Made by a program: the position numbers and the translations under genes. A model generated the notes under the pieces. It was given only the letters and a program-made list of their open reading frames with translations, was not told the origin of the DNA and searched no databases. Shown piece by piece: positions 26,788-37,104 of a DNA stretch of 64,000 nt; position 1 is the first letter of the stretch; each line of letters opens with the position of its first letter. The DNA is from Saccharicrinis sp963665705 (GTDB lineage: Bacteria; Bacteroidota; Bacteroidia; Bacteroidales; Marinilabiliaceae): NCBI GenBank assembly GCA_963665705.1, contig OY762448.1, positions 1,674,001-1,738,000 of the forward strand, given 5' to 3'.

Positions 26788-28143
26788 TTATTTTACAAAG
26801 GATGGAGAGGTGGCAAGTTGGCCAATGATGACATCGCTGAAGCTTATATTTTCTGTATTTTCCATACTTAATGGATTAGCAACGCTATCGATTTGTATTT
26901 TTTTGAAATAAATTTCAGATAGTTTATTCTCAGGAAATCCTTGTAATACAATTCCTGAGCTGTTTGCCTTTTTACATGAAATATTTTCAAAATATATATC
27001 CTTAATACTGGTAACGTAGCCATGTCCTTCGCTGTGATAGTAAGATGTTATATAGATACAATCTTCTACTTCTCCAAATAGAACGTTGTTAACGTAAATG
27101 TTTCGTATATATCCGCCTCTGTCAGGATTTGATTTTAAATAGATACCTCGTTTCAATTTTCCTGCAAAGTCGCAGTTTTCAACAAATACATTTTCTACAC
27201 CAGCAGACATTTCACTACCAGCTACAATAGCATGCAATCCTTTAAAGTGACAATTACGAATAATAATGTTTTCGGAATGTACAGTTGAGGCTCTTCCCTC
27301 ATCATCTCGTCCTGCTTTTATAGCTACATTGTCATCCGAATTGTTAAATGTGATATCTTCAATTAATATATTTTTTGAGTATTCAGGATCAATTCCATCA
27401 TTGTTTTTATTTTGAGCATCATATCTGATGTTTCTGGCAGTTATATTTTCACATTTTAGAAGATGTATACACCAAAATGGCGAATCTTCAATTTTAACTC
27501 CTTCTATCAAAATGTTTTTACAATTATAAAGCTGAATTAATTGAGGTCGAAGAAAATGACCTTCCCCGAAAATTCTTTCCTCAACGGGTGTATTGTTATG
27601 GTTCATTTCTCTACTTAATAACTGATCTTTTTTCTGAATACCATGCCATTTTGCCCAGGTTTCAGAAGCTTCACCATCAATTGTTCCTTCTCCTGAAATA
27701 CAAATATTCTCACAATTGTAGGCGTAAATAAACGGACTGTAGTTGTAGATGAAAGTTCCTTCCCAACTGGTTTTAACTACAGGTAAATAGTCCTCCGGAT
27801 TTGAACTAAAGAAAATTCTGGCACCTTTTTCCAGATGTAGATCCATGTTACTAACCATGTGTATCGGTCCGTCCATGTAATACTGTCCTGAAGGGAAAAT
27901 TAATTTGCCTCCTCCATGATCATGAATGTCTTTTATAGCCTTATCAATTGACATTTTATTAAATGAAACAGAATCACCTTTGGCTCCAAAATCAGTAACA
28001 TCAATTTTATATTCAGGAATTTTAGGTTCATGAATTGATTTTAAGATAGAATTAATCGAAACTTTATCATCTTGCTCAACGGAGACCTCTATTTTGCAAG
28101 CAAAAGTACCTATTAAAAGAAATAATAAATATAAATTCTTCAT
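26788..28143 (-). CDS. GH28-family glycoside hydrolase lipoprotein
   Basis: 451 residues. The leader LLIGTFAC gives a lipobox with Cys16, so the protein is membrane-anchored. The start of the fold, VTDFGAKGDSVSFNKMSIDKAI, and the parallel beta-helix repeats are typical of polygalacturonase-like GH28. Catalytic Asp residues are in NNDGIDPEYSKN and NSDDNVAIKAG. The later motif is GIYLKSN in place of RIKT, with HAIVAGSE in place of GHGISIGS. It should cleave a galacturonan or related acidic polysaccharide. It is monocistronic, with no polysaccharide utilisation genes nearby. Confidence 0.85.
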   Translation of the reverse strand: MKNLYLLFLLIGTFACKIEVSVEQDDKVSINSILKSIHEPKIPEYKIDVTDFGAKGDSVSFNKMSIDKAIKDIHDHGGGKLIFPSGQYYMDGPIHMVSNMDLHLEKGARIFFSSNPEDYLPVVKTSWEGTFIYNYSPFIYAYNCENICISGEGTIDGEASETWAKWHGIQKKDQLLSREMNHNNTPVEERIFGEGHFLRPQLIQLYNCKNILIEGVKIEDSPFWCIHLLKCENITARNIRYDAQNKNNDGIDPEYSKNILIEDITFNNSDDNVAIKAGRDDEGRASTVHSENIIIRNCHFKGLHAIVAGSEMSAGVENVFVENCDFAGKLKRGIYLKSNPDRGGYIRNIYVNNVLFGEVEDCIYITSYYHSEGHGYVTSIKDIYFENISCKKANSSGIVLQGFPENKLSEIYFKKIQIDSVANPLSMENTENISFSDVIIGQLATSPSFVK

Positions 28144-28541
28144 TGTATTAGTGTGTTATTGTTTACGTTATTATCGTTGATTGTCGTTTGTTTTGAATAA
28201 ATATAAAAAGTATAAATATTTATAGGTGTGTACATTGATGCAAATATTATAAAATCTTATGAAATTATCGATTTTATGAATATAAATGTAGGGTTTTATA
28301 TTCAGTCAATTTATTCTCTCTTAATATCTGAAATAAGAGCATACACTTATTGTTTGTTTTATATGTTGTTTGTATTGGTGTATAGGTCAGATAATCAGTT
28401 GTATATGATGTTAATAAAAACATGCATAATGTGCTTTAAAAAGCCACTATTTTTGTTATATTTGTAGGTCTTTTGCAATTGGTAAAATCCTTTGTTAAAG
28501 CACTGTAAAGAAGAAAAATATTGCAACGAAATCTATAATTG
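28144..28541. other. Gene-free gap with gyrB promoter
   Basis: About 400 bp between the divergent GH28 and gyrB genes. TATATTTG at 28457-28464 matches TAnnTTTG and lies 78 bp before the gyrB start. An open frame of 79 codons (28228-28467) is present but is hydrophobic, lacks homology I can recognise and runs through this promoter, so it is not called. Confidence 0.5.
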
Positions 28542-30512
28542 ATGAGCGAAGAAAATATTAAAGAAAACAACCCAGATCAGGGTAATGGTTATTCCGCAAA
28601 TAGTATTACGGTATTAGAGGGATTGGAAGCTGTTCGTAAGCGTCCAGCCATGTATATTGGAGATGTTGGTGTTAAAGGATTACATCACCTTGTTTATGAG
28701 GTTGTAGATAACTCAATTGATGAGGCTTTAGCTGGTCATTGTGATACAATTTCAGTTATTATTCATAAGGATAATTCAATATCTGTTAAGGATAATGGTC
28801 GTGGTATTCCTGTTGATCATCACGAGAAAGAAGGAAAGTCTGCTCTTGAGGTTGTGATGACTGTATTGCATGCTGGAGGTAAGTTTGATAAAGATTCTTA
28901 TAAGGTTTCTGGAGGATTGCATGGTGTTGGTGTATCCTGTGTGAATGCTCTTTCAACTTATTTAAAAGCTGAGGTTCATAGAGAAGGAAAAGTTTATCAG
29001 CAAGAGTATTCAATAGGTATCCCTAAAGCTCCTATACAAGAGTTAGGGACAACTGATGTTACCGGAACAATTGTAACATTTGTTCCTGATGGATCTATTT
29101 TTAATACAACAGAATATAAATATTCAATCTTATCAAATCGTTTAAGAGAGTTATCTTTCTTAAATAAAGGTATTAAAATTACACTTACTGATGAGAGAGA
29201 TGTCGATGAAAATGGAGAATTTAAATCAGAAGAGTTTCATTCAGAAAATGGACTGGAAGAATTTGTTCGTTTTATAGATGAAACAAGAGAAACGTTAACG
29301 GAAAATATTATTCATATTACAACTGAAAAGAATGATGTTCCGGTTGAATTAGCGATTCAATACAATACTTCTTTTAGTGAAAATGTATATTCGTATGTGA
29401 ATAACATCAATACAATTGAAGGAGGTACGCACCTTACTGGTTTTAGAAGAGGTTTAACGCGTACGCTTAAAACATGGGCTGAAAAGTCGGGAATGCTTTC
29501 AAAATTAAAATTTGATATTGCAGGAGATGACTTTAGAGAAGGTTTAACAGCTGTTATTTCTGTTAAAGTTCAAGAACCACAATTTGAAGGTCAGACAAAA
29601 ACGAAGTTAGGTAACTCAGAGGTGAGTCTTGCTGTAGATCAGGCAGTGAGTGCTGCTTTAGGTAATTACCTTGAAGAAAATCCTAAAGATGCAAAAGTAA
29701 TCGTTAATAAGGTTATTCTTGCGGCAACCGCTCGCCATGCAGCACGAAAAGCTCGTGAAATGGTTCAGCGTAAAACTGTAATGTCAGGAGGTGGATTACC
29801 TGGTAAGTTAGCTGATTGTTCTGAAAAGGATCCTGCCATGTGTGAAGTATTTCTTGTGGAGGGAGATTCTGCAGGTGGAACTGCAAAACAAGGGCGTGAT
29901 CGTAAGTTTCAGGCTATTCTTCCATTACGAGGAAAAATTTTGAATGTTGAAAAAGCACTTCAACACAAAGTTTTTGATAGTGATGAGATTAAAAATATTT
30001 TTACAGCTTTAGGGGTTACAATAGGTACTGACGAGGATAGTAAAGCTTTGAATCTTCAAAAGTTGAGATATCATAAAATTGTAATTATGACCGATGCCGA
30101 TGTTGACGGTAGTCATATTACAACTTTAATTATGACTTTCTTTTTTAGATATATGCGTGATTTGGTTGAGAAAGGTTACTTGTATATAGCAACACCACCA
30201 TTGTATTTATGTAAAAAAGGTAAAGCAGAGGCTTACTGTTGGAATGAGAAGGATAGACGTGAGTTTATAGAGCAATATAGCGGGGGTAAAGAAGATTCTG
30301 TTCATATTCAACGATACAAAGGTTTGGGAGAGATGAATGCAGAACAGTTATGGGAAACAACAATGAATCCGGAGCAAAGGACTTTACGTCAGGTTACCAT
30401 AGAAAGTGCAACAGAAACAGATAGAGTTTTCTCTATGTTAATGGGAGATGATGTTCCTCCTCGTAGAGAGTTTATTGAGGAGAATGCTACTTATGCAAAT
30501 ATTGATGTTTAA
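28542..30512 (+). CDS. gyrB: DNA gyrase subunit B
   Basis: 656 residues from the ATG at 28542; a TTG one codon earlier is less likely. The GHKL ATPase (AMYIGDVGVKGLHHLVYEVVDNSIDEA, KDNGRGIPV, GGLHGVG) is followed by the TOPRIM domain (EGDSAGGTAKQGRD, MTDADVDGSHI) and the C-terminal GyrB motif QRYKGLGEMNAEQLWETTMNP. It is the ATP-driven subunit of the type II topoisomerase that introduces negative supercoils. gyrA is not in the window. Confidence 0.98.
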   Translation: MSEENIKENNPDQGNGYSANSITVLEGLEAVRKRPAMYIGDVGVKGLHHLVYEVVDNSIDEALAGHCDTISVIIHKDNSISVKDNGRGIPVDHHEKEGKSALEVVMTVLHAGGKFDKDSYKVSGGLHGVGVSCVNALSTYLKAEVHREGKVYQQEYSIGIPKAPIQELGTTDVTGTIVTFVPDGSIFNTTEYKYSILSNRLRELSFLNKGIKITLTDERDVDENGEFKSEEFHSENGLEEFVRFIDETRETLTENIIHITTEKNDVPVELAIQYNTSFSENVYSYVNNINTIEGGTHLTGFRRGLTRTLKTWAEKSGMLSKLKFDIAGDDFREGLTAVISVKVQEPQFEGQTKTKLGNSEVSLAVDQAVSAALGNYLEENPKDAKVIVNKVILAATARHAARKAREMVQRKTVMSGGGLPGKLADCSEKDPAMCEVFLVEGDSAGGTAKQGRDRKFQAILPLRGKILNVEKALQHKVFDSDEIKNIFTALGVTIGTDEDSKALNLQKLRYHKIVIMTDADVDGSHITTLIMTFFFRYMRDLVEKGYLYIATPPLYLCKKGKAEAYCWNEKDRREFIEQYSGGKEDSVHIQRYKGLGEMNAEQLWETTMNPEQRTLRQVTIESATETDRVFSMLMGDDVPPRREFIEENATYANIDV

Positions 30513-30540
30513 TTTGTTATAGCTTTTAATAGTATATTAT

Positions 30541-30612
30541 AAGGTCGCCTTGTTTTTCTAGGCGACTTTTTTTGTAAAAAAAATCCACTTCTGTTTTGAA
30601 GTGGATTATATA
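30541..30612. terminator. Terminator pair between gyrB and the flavodiiron gene
   Basis: GTCGCCT (30544-30550) / AGGCGAC (30560-30566) then a T run serves gyrB. AATCCACTTC (30582-30591) / GAAGTGGATT (30598-30607), followed on the minus strand by TTTTTTTAC, serves the leftward gene. Confidence 0.85.
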
Positions 30613-30634
30613 ATTTAGTGAAATAGTGTTTTGC

Positions 30635-31831
30635 TTATCTGTCAGCTTTAAGTTTGTCAGCCATTGCTTTACCAAGAGCAAGGCAAGCTTCGTATTTGTC
30701 TGCTTTTAAAGCGTGTTTTTCTTCAACGCTGTCACCAATCATTTCCCATTTTAGTTCTTCACCAACAGCTGTTAATTTTTTAACAGCAGCACCAGCCCAT
30801 GAAAATGATCCAAGTATTCCTAAATAATGATTTTGAACTCCCATATGAACCAATTTTGTTGTTAAAGATTCCATGTTAGGGTGAAGTTCATTACAATAAG
30901 TTGGACTAGCAAGAATTAATCCTTTGTATTTAAATACGTCAGAAATAATAAAAGAAGCATGGGATTTAGAAACATCATGCACACGGATATGCTTGATTCC
31001 GTTTTCTGCAAGTTCCCGGGCAACAGCTTCTGCCATTTCTTCTGTGTTACCATACATTGAAGCATATGCTACAACAACCCCTTCTTCAGTTTCATACTTA
31101 CTCCAGCGGTCGTACATGCCAATTACTTCCTTAATATAATTTTTCCAAATAGGACCATGTGTGGACGCAATCATATTGATTTCTAATCCAGCTAATTTTG
31201 ATAAGGCTTTTTGAACAGGAGAACCATATTTACCAACGATGTTAGAGTAGTATCTACGCATTTCATCACGGTAGTAATCAAATTCAAACTCATCATCAAA
31301 TATTCCGCCATCAAGAGTTCCGAATGTACCAAAGGCATCAGCTGAAAAAAGAATTTTTTCAGTTGATTCAAAAGTAACCATGGTTTCTGGCCAGTGAACC
31401 ATTGGAACCATATAGAAATTAAGAGTGTGTTTACCTAATTCTAAGGTATCACCTTCTTTTACTTCAATTGTGTTATCTGTAATTCCAAAATATCCTTCTA
31501 GCATAGGTAGTGTTTTTTTGTTACCTACAATTTGAATATTTGGATACATTTTTTTAATAATATCAATAGATCCACCATGGTCAGGTTCCATGTGGTTAAC
31601 TATTAAATAATCAATAGGTTTGTCGCCGATTATAGCTTTAATTTTCTTTAAATACTTTTCAACTTGTCCTATTTCAACAGAGTCGATGAGTGCTACTTTT
31701 TCATCGTCAATAACATAAGAGTTGTAAGCAACACCTCTTTCAATAGGCCACATGTTTTCAAACAAGTGTGTTCTACGGTCATTTACTCCTACGTAATAAA
31801 CACTTTCTGTTAGTTTTACTGGCTTGTACAT
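30635..31831 (-). CDS. Flavodiiron protein (FprA family)
   Basis: 398 residues. The N-terminal metallo-beta-lactamase domain carries the diiron ligands: H-x-E-x-D-H in NHMEPDHGG, His in MVHWPETM, Asp in SADAFG and His in STHGPIW. The C-terminal flavodoxin domain binds FMN (ASMYGNTEEMAEAV, SPTYCNELHPNME). It reduces O2 to water, and possibly NO, using electrons from rubredoxin or similar carriers. It protects anaerobes against transient oxygen. It has its own terminator and appears monocistronic. Confidence 0.95.
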   Translation of the reverse strand: MYKPVKLTESVYYVGVNDRRTHLFENMWPIERGVAYNSYVIDDEKVALIDSVEIGQVEKYLKKIKAIIGDKPIDYLIVNHMEPDHGGSIDIIKKMYPNIQIVGNKKTLPMLEGYFGITDNTIEVKEGDTLELGKHTLNFYMVPMVHWPETMVTFESTEKILFSADAFGTFGTLDGGIFDDEFEFDYYRDEMRRYYSNIVGKYGSPVQKALSKLAGLEINMIASTHGPIWKNYIKEVIGMYDRWSKYETEEGVVVAYASMYGNTEEMAEAVARELAENGIKHIRVHDVSKSHASFIISDVFKYKGLILASPTYCNELHPNMESLTTKLVHMGVQNHYLGILGSFSWAGAAVKKLTAVGEELKWEMIGDSVEEKHALKADKYEACLALGKAMADKLKADR

Positions 31832-31919
31832 ATATTAATTATTATTTATTTCGGCATTCAAATGCTGCAAATATAAATAAAACAATTTCTATTATAAAGT
31901 TCTTTTTAAATGGAAATTG

Positions 31920-32357
31920 CTACATTTTTCTAATGAGCAACCAAGTGTCGTTGTATTTTTCATATTGATTTCGGATTGCACCAACCTTGTTTCTTGCATC
32001 CATTTCGTCATTATAGGCAGCAATAGAAACTCTGTATAATCCATTTTCATTTTCTAAGATTACAGGAGTAAATCCTTCTTCAATCAGTGTGTGTTTGTAG
32101 TTTTTAGCATTAGTTAAAATCTTGAAAGAACCAATGATTACATAGTATTTGAAGGATTTATCTTCATCTTCGATTACTTTTACTTTCTCTTCTTTAACAA
32201 CAATTTCTTTTTCCTTTTTAACTACAGGTTTTACTTTAGGTTCTTCTTTAACATAGGGAGAATTGCTATCACTAAAACTTGAACTTCCTGTATCTCTTAA
32301 CGATTTACAACCTATTAATCCAACAAAAATAGCAACAGATAAAATTATTTTTCGCAT
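31920..32357 (-). CDS. SPOR-domain lipoprotein
   Basis: 145 residues. The signal sequence IFVGLIGCKS has a lipobox with Cys17. A lysine/glutamate/valine-rich linker spans about 35-70, and a C-terminal SPOR domain (YYVIIGSFKILTNAKNYKHTLIEEGF through YRVSIAAYNDEMDARNKVGAIR) spans 70-145. SPOR domains bind denuded septal peptidoglycan, so a cell-division role is likely. It lies divergent from mltG, another peptidoglycan gene. Confidence 0.88.
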   Translation of the reverse strand: MRKIILSVAIFVGLIGCKSLRDTGSSSFSDSNSPYVKEEPKVKPVVKKEKEIVVKEEKVKVIEDEDKSFKYYVIIGSFKILTNAKNYKHTLIEEGFTPVILENENGLYRVSIAAYNDEMDARNKVGAIRNQYEKYNDTWLLIRKM

Positions 32358-32512
32358 TTCCTTTATGTTTAGAGTGATGTTTTAATTCAAATAAACCTCA
32401 AAAGTATAATATTCTATTTAATTATATTTTATTTCTTAATTGAAATTATCACATTATATAAGATTATTTGATTGAATTAAATATATTTGATCTAAATATT
32501 TAATATTGTTGA

Positions 32513-33586
32513 ATGAATAGCAAAGTGCGAAAAACAAAAATGAAGATGACCAAGACTCTTAGGAGAATGGGGCTTTTTATAGTTGTATTAGTATTAATGG
32601 CTGTTTTACTAGGGGGTAGATTCTATCGTTATATCTATGGAAATAATGTGGATTTAACTAAGGTGGAATCGCCATACTTGTATATACCGAATGAAACTTC
32701 CTTTTCATGTTTAAAAAAGATTTTAGAAGATAAAGGTGTAGTAAAAGATATTGAAAGCTTTGTTTGGGTTGCTCAGAAAAAAGGCTATACCCAAAATATT
32801 AAAGGTGGGAGATATCTTCTTGAGCAAGGAATGAATAATAATCAGTTGATTAATCTATTGAGATCAGGTCAACAAGAAGCTATAAATATTACATTTAACA
32901 ATATTCGTCAACCAGAACAGTTAGCATCCGTTATTTCATCCAAATTAATGGTTGATTCTACTGAACTGGTTTCTTTGTTTAACGATGTTTCTTTTATCAA
33001 AGATCTTGGATTTAATAAAGAAACATTTCGATCTATGTTTATCCCTAATACATATCAAATGTATTGGAATACTGACGCCGAAGGGTTTGTTAGAAGGATG
33101 AAAAAGGAGTATGATAGATTTTGGACTGAGGGTAATAAAATTAAGGCTAAAGAATTAGGGTTAAGTCCTGTTGAAGTAAGTATTTTGGCATCTATAGTTG
33201 ATGAAGAAACCATAAAGGCGGATGAGAAACCAATTGTTGCCGGATTGTATTTGAATCGATTAAATAAAGGAATTAGACTGCAGGCGGACCCAACTGTTAA
33301 ATTTGCATTGGGTGATTTTACCATTCAGCGAATATTGAGTAAGGATTTGGAAATAGAATCACCTTATAATACATACAAGTATGCAGGTTTACCTCCAGGT
33401 CCGATACGAATACCTTCTATTGTAGGGATTAATGCTGTTTTAAACAGAAAAGTACATCATTATTATTATATGTGTGCTAAGGAAGATTTTTCGGGCTATC
33501 ATAATTTTGCTAAAACATTAACTCAACATAATATTAATGCGGCAAAATATCGTAGAGAATTAAGAAAAAGAGGAATTAAACGATAA
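32513..33586 (+). CDS. mltG: Endolytic murein transglycosylase MltG
   Basis: 357 residues with one membrane anchor (about 18-36), a LysM-like segment and the YceG catalytic domain. The active-site region SILASIVDEETIKADEKPIVAGLYLNRL contains the probable catalytic Glu near 232, followed by LQADPTVKFALG and the SPYNTYKYAGLPPGPI signature. It cleaves nascent glycan strands in the periplasm and sets strand length. The sequence reads DEET where enteric proteins read EKET, as I expect for this phylum. Confidence 0.94.
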   Translation: MNSKVRKTKMKMTKTLRRMGLFIVVLVLMAVLLGGRFYRYIYGNNVDLTKVESPYLYIPNETSFSCLKKILEDKGVVKDIESFVWVAQKKGYTQNIKGGRYLLEQGMNNNQLINLLRSGQQEAINITFNNIRQPEQLASVISSKLMVDSTELVSLFNDVSFIKDLGFNKETFRSMFIPNTYQMYWNTDAEGFVRRMKKEYDRFWTEGNKIKAKELGLSPVEVSILASIVDEETIKADEKPIVAGLYLNRLNKGIRLQADPTVKFALGDFTIQRILSKDLEIESPYNTYKYAGLPPGPIRIPSIVGINAVLNRKVHHYYYMCAKEDFSGYHNFAKTLTQHNINAAKYRRELRKRGIKR

Positions 33587-33597
33587 CTGGTATAAAT

Positions 33598-33641
33598 AAA
33601 AAAGTCAGTAGTATTTAAAATATGCTACTGACTTTTTTATT
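33598..33641. terminator. Bidirectional terminator between mltG and dapF
   Basis: AGTCAGTAG (33603-33611) and CTACTGACT (33625-33633) pair, with A run on the left and T run on the right, serving both convergent genes. Confidence 0.85.
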
Positions 33642-33653
33642 TGAAATAAAGAA

Positions 33654-34451
33654 TTAAAAATCAATGTCTATTATACCTTTAAAAACAAAGGTTGCTGGTC
33701 CGGTTAGCCAAATGTTTTTAAAGCCATCTGAAGCATCACCCTCAAATTTTACATTTAATTTGCCTCCTTTTACATCTATATCAAATGATTTATTTTGGTT
33801 GTTTTTGACAAATGTACTTATGGCTGATGCGACAACGCCTGTTCCGCATGAATAAGTTTCATCCTCAACTCCTCTTTCATAAGTTCTTACTTTGATATGA
33901 CTTTCAGATAAGGTTTCAACTATATTAACATTGGTTCCACCTGGTTTAAATTGATCTGAATATCTTATTTCAGAACCATATTTAACTATATCAATATTGT
34001 CTATTTCATTTTTATGAGAAACATAATGAGGAGAGCCTGTGTCAAGAAAGAAATAACCATTTCCTGTTTCAATTTGATCAACATTAGTCATTTTTAAACT
34101 TACAATGCCATTGTCATAACTTGCCTCATGCATACCATCTACAGCTTCAAAAAGGAATTTATCTACATTGCTCACCGCTTTTTGATGAACAGCAAATGCT
34201 GCAATACATCTTCCTCCATTACCACACATTGAAGCTTCTTTTCCATCACTATTAAAATATCTCATTGTAAAATCAATATCTGATTTTTCATGATTTTCAA
34301 GTAACATCAGTCCGTCTGCACCGATGCCCATTCTTCTATCGCATAAAAAACTGACAAGTTGTGTGTTTTTACTGTCAAAATTACTGTTTCGATTGTCGAT
34401 AATTACAAAATCATTACCGGTTCCCTGATATTTGAAAAAGTTTATCTGCAT
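33654..34451 (-). CDS. dapF: Diaminopimelate epimerase
   Basis: 265 residues with the two-domain DapF fold. Start signature is FFKYQGTGNDFVIIDN. First catalytic Cys76 is in SMCGNGGRC, and the second is in ETYSCGTGVVA near residue 212. It converts LL- to meso-diaminopimelate for lysine and peptidoglycan synthesis in the cytoplasm. It is a single gene convergent with mltG. All catalytic residues are intact. Confidence 0.96.
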   Translation of the reverse strand: MQINFFKYQGTGNDFVIIDNRNSNFDSKNTQLVSFLCDRRMGIGADGLMLLENHEKSDIDFTMRYFNSDGKEASMCGNGGRCIAAFAVHQKAVSNVDKFLFEAVDGMHEASYDNGIVSLKMTNVDQIETGNGYFFLDTGSPHYVSHKNEIDNIDIVKYGSEIRYSDQFKPGGTNVNIVETLSESHIKVRTYERGVEDETYSCGTGVVASAISTFVKNNQNKSFDIDVKGGKLNVKFEGDASDGFKNIWLTGPATFVFKGIIDIDF

Positions 34452-34643
34452 CTTAAATTATAGAACTTATTGATATTTAGATTGTTTTATATTTACAACG
34501 ATGTTTTTTCTAGCATCAAAGTTAAGGAAAATTGAGTTAAAATTAGGTTAATCCTACTGTAACAGTTCTTGAAAGGTATATAATTTGCGATTTTTGACTT
34601 AGAATTTTTATATGCTTTATCGATAACTTAAAAATATACAGTT

Positions 34644-36131
34644 ATGAATGTTAAAAAAATATTTTATGTGTTTTTAATAGCCGTACTAGGAGCTATTGTA
34701 GGGGTTTATGCTTTTGTTTTAGTTATCAAACCTCATTCGAAAATTATTACAGTTGACAAATCAGTTGTGCCGGCAGCCAGGTATGCATCATTGCCCGGAA
34801 ATAGTGCTCCCGCTGCAGTTCCAGATTTTACAACAGCAGCGGAAAAATCAGTTGAGGCAGTAGTGCATGTAATGACAAAAGCAACATCTCAATCTAATGG
34901 TTATTCATATGGTAATCCTTTATATGACTTCTTTTTTGGTCCAAGAGGAGGAATGCCTGATCAAGGCCAAGGTCAAGGTCTAATTATGGGATCTGGATCA
35001 GGTGTTATAATATCAGAAGATGGATATATTACTACAAATAATCATGTGATTGATGGGGCAGATGAAATTGAAGTAATTTTAAATGACAGGCGTTCTTATT
35101 CTGCAGAATTAATAGGAACAGATCCAACCACAGATATTGCGTTGTTAAAAATTGACGAAAAAGGATTAAAGTATCTTACCTATGGAAATTCAGATAATTT
35201 GAAAATAGGAGAATGGGTTTTAGCAGTAGGGAATCCTTTTAATTTAACATCTACAGTAACAGCTGGAATTGTGAGTGCAAAATCACGTAATATTAATATT
35301 ATGCGTAATAATAATCAGCCAATGGGTATAGAGTCCTTTATTCAAACAGATGCAGCTGTGAATCCAGGAAATAGTGGCGGCGCTTTAGTTAATACATTTG
35401 GAGAATTAGTAGGAATAAACACGGCTATTGCTTCAAAAACAGGTTCGTATGCAGGTTATTCTTTTGCTGTTCCGGTTGGTATTGTAAAAAAGGTTGTTGC
35501 AGATTTAAAAGAGTTTGGTGAAGTGCAGCGAGCATTTATTGGAGTTCAAATTAGAGGTGTTGATGCGGAGCTTGCAAAAGAGCTTGATGTTGATAAAATC
35601 GAAGGTGTGTATGTGGATGCAGTTACTGTAAATGGTGGTGCAGATAAGGCTGGAATTGAAAAAGGAGACATTATTTTAAGTATTGATGGAATAGAAGTGA
35701 ACACCAATTCTGAGCTTATTGAACAGGTTAGTCAACGTCGTCCTGGAGATAAAGTGAATTTAATTGTAAAAAGAGATGGAAAAGATAAACAATTTACCGT
35801 AATTTTACGTAATAGTTATGGTTCAACAGAATTAGTAAAAGAGAAAAAGGGAATTTCGGATTTGTTAGGTGCTGAACTAAGAGAACTAACAGATGAAGAA
35901 AAAGCGAAGTTAGGAGTAGGTTATGGTATGAAAATTGTTGAACTAACTGGAGGTAAACTTAAGCAAAGTGGTATAAATGAAGGATTTATAATTTTAAAGG
36001 CCAACAGGATGCCTGTTAAAACTATATCAGACTTAAAAAATGTAATAGCTACCACAGATGGAGGATTGTTTATCACCGGAGTGTATCCAAATGGACAAGT
36101 TGCGTATTATGCTATTAATCTTGAAGATTAG
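34644..36131 (+). CDS. htrA: HtrA/DegP-family periplasmic serine protease
   Basis: 495 residues: N-terminal membrane or signal segment (about 7-26), trypsin-like domain with His in TTNNHVIDGADE, Asp in TDPTTDIALLKI and Ser in NPGNSGGALVN, then two PDZ domains (about 290-385 and 400-490). A glycine/glutamine-rich loop lies before the protease core. It degrades or refolds damaged envelope proteins. The rpoD gene follows 90 bp downstream but has its own promoter. Confidence 0.95.
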   Translation: MNVKKIFYVFLIAVLGAIVGVYAFVLVIKPHSKIITVDKSVVPAARYASLPGNSAPAAVPDFTTAAEKSVEAVVHVMTKATSQSNGYSYGNPLYDFFFGPRGGMPDQGQGQGLIMGSGSGVIISEDGYITTNNHVIDGADEIEVILNDRRSYSAELIGTDPTTDIALLKIDEKGLKYLTYGNSDNLKIGEWVLAVGNPFNLTSTVTAGIVSAKSRNINIMRNNNQPMGIESFIQTDAAVNPGNSGGALVNTFGELVGINTAIASKTGSYAGYSFAVPVGIVKKVVADLKEFGEVQRAFIGVQIRGVDAELAKELDVDKIEGVYVDAVTVNGGADKAGIEKGDIILSIDGIEVNTNSELIEQVSQRRPGDKVNLIVKRDGKDKQFTVILRNSYGSTELVKEKKGISDLLGAELRELTDEEKAKLGVGYGMKIVELTGGKLKQSGINEGFIILKANRMPVKTISDLKNVIATTDGGLFITGVYPNGQVAYYAINLED

Positions 36132-36190
36132 TAACAAAAATTAATTTGTCTCAATTGTAATAAATTGTTGGATTTTATGTTTTAAAAGTA

Positions 36191-36198
36191 TAATTTTG
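36191..36198 (+). promoter_or_regulatory. rpoD promoter -7 element
   Basis: TAATTTTG matches TAnnTTTG, 23 bp before the rpoD ATG, leaving a very short leader. A TTGG at 36168-36171 is an imperfect -33 element at a 19-bp spacing. Confidence 0.45.
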
Positions 36199-36221
36199 CG
36201 CCACATTTTGCATATCAGAAT

Positions 36222-37082
36222 ATGAGACAACTTAAAATAACAAAATCAATTACTAATCGCGAGAGTGCTTCTTTAGATAAATATCTACAGGAGATTGGTC
36301 GTGAAGAATTGATATCTGTAGAAGAAGAAGTAGAATTAGCTCAAAGGATCAAAAAAGGTGATCAAGTAGCTTTGGAGAAGCTAACAAGGGCAAACTTAAG
36401 ATTCGTAGTTTCTGTTGCAAAGCAGTATCAAAATCAAGGTTTGAGTCTTCCTGATTTAATTAATGAAGGAAACTTAGGGTTGATTAAGGCTGCTGAAAAA
36501 TTTGATGAAACAAGAGGTTTTAAGTTTATATCTTATGCAGTTTGGTGGATTCGTCAGTCTATTTTACAAGCTTTGGCTGAACAGTCAAGAATTGTAAGGC
36601 TGCCGCTAAATCAGGTTGGATCGTTAAATAAAATCAATAAAGCTTATTCTAAATTTGAGCAGGAAAATGAGCGTAAGCCTTCCCCTGAAGAGTTAGCTGA
36701 TAAGTTAGAATTACCAGTAGATAAGGTGGCTGATACCTTGAGAGTTTCAGGCCGTCATATTTCTGTTGATGCTCCTTTTGTTGAAGGTGAGGATAATAGT
36801 TTATTAGATGTTTTAGTAAATGGAGATTCACCTAATGCAGATAAAACATTAATTAACGAGTCTTTAGCAAGAGAGATTGAACGAGCTTTAGCTACTTTAA
36901 CTGAAAGAGAATCAGATATTATTAAACTTTTCTTTGGAATTCAAACTCAAGAGATGACACTGGAAGAGATTGGTGAGAGATTTGGATTGACAAGAGAAAG
37001 AGTAAGACAAATTAAAGAAAAAGCGATTAGAAGATTAAGACATACTTCTAGAAGTAAGCTTTTAAAGTCATACTTAGGATAA
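36222..37082 (+). CDS. rpoD: Primary RNA polymerase sigma factor
   Basis: 286 residues, the short form typical of Bacteroidota primary sigma (no long region 1.1 or non-conserved insert). Region 2 has NLRFVVSVAKQYQNQGLSLPDLINEGNLGLIKAAEKFD and RGFKFISYAVWWIRQSI. Region 4 has TLEEIGERFGLTRERVRQIKEKAIRRLR. It directs transcription from the TAnnTTTG promoters seen throughout the window. Confidence 0.97.
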   Translation: MRQLKITKSITNRESASLDKYLQEIGREELISVEEEVELAQRIKKGDQVALEKLTRANLRFVVSVAKQYQNQGLSLPDLINEGNLGLIKAAEKFDETRGFKFISYAVWWIRQSILQALAEQSRIVRLPLNQVGSLNKINKAYSKFEQENERKPSPEELADKLELPVDKVADTLRVSGRHISVDAPFVEGEDNSLLDVLVNGDSPNADKTLINESLAREIERALATLTERESDIIKLFFGIQTQEMTLEEIGERFGLTRERVRQIKEKAIRRLRHTSRSKLLKSYLG

Positions 37083-37104
37083 TAGTTCTAAATGAAATAT
37101 TGAA

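Noticed and set aside
28228..28467. A 79-codon frame upstream of gyrB
   Set aside because: It covers the likely gyrB promoter, is low-complexity and hydrophobic from A+T richness, and has no recognised relative.
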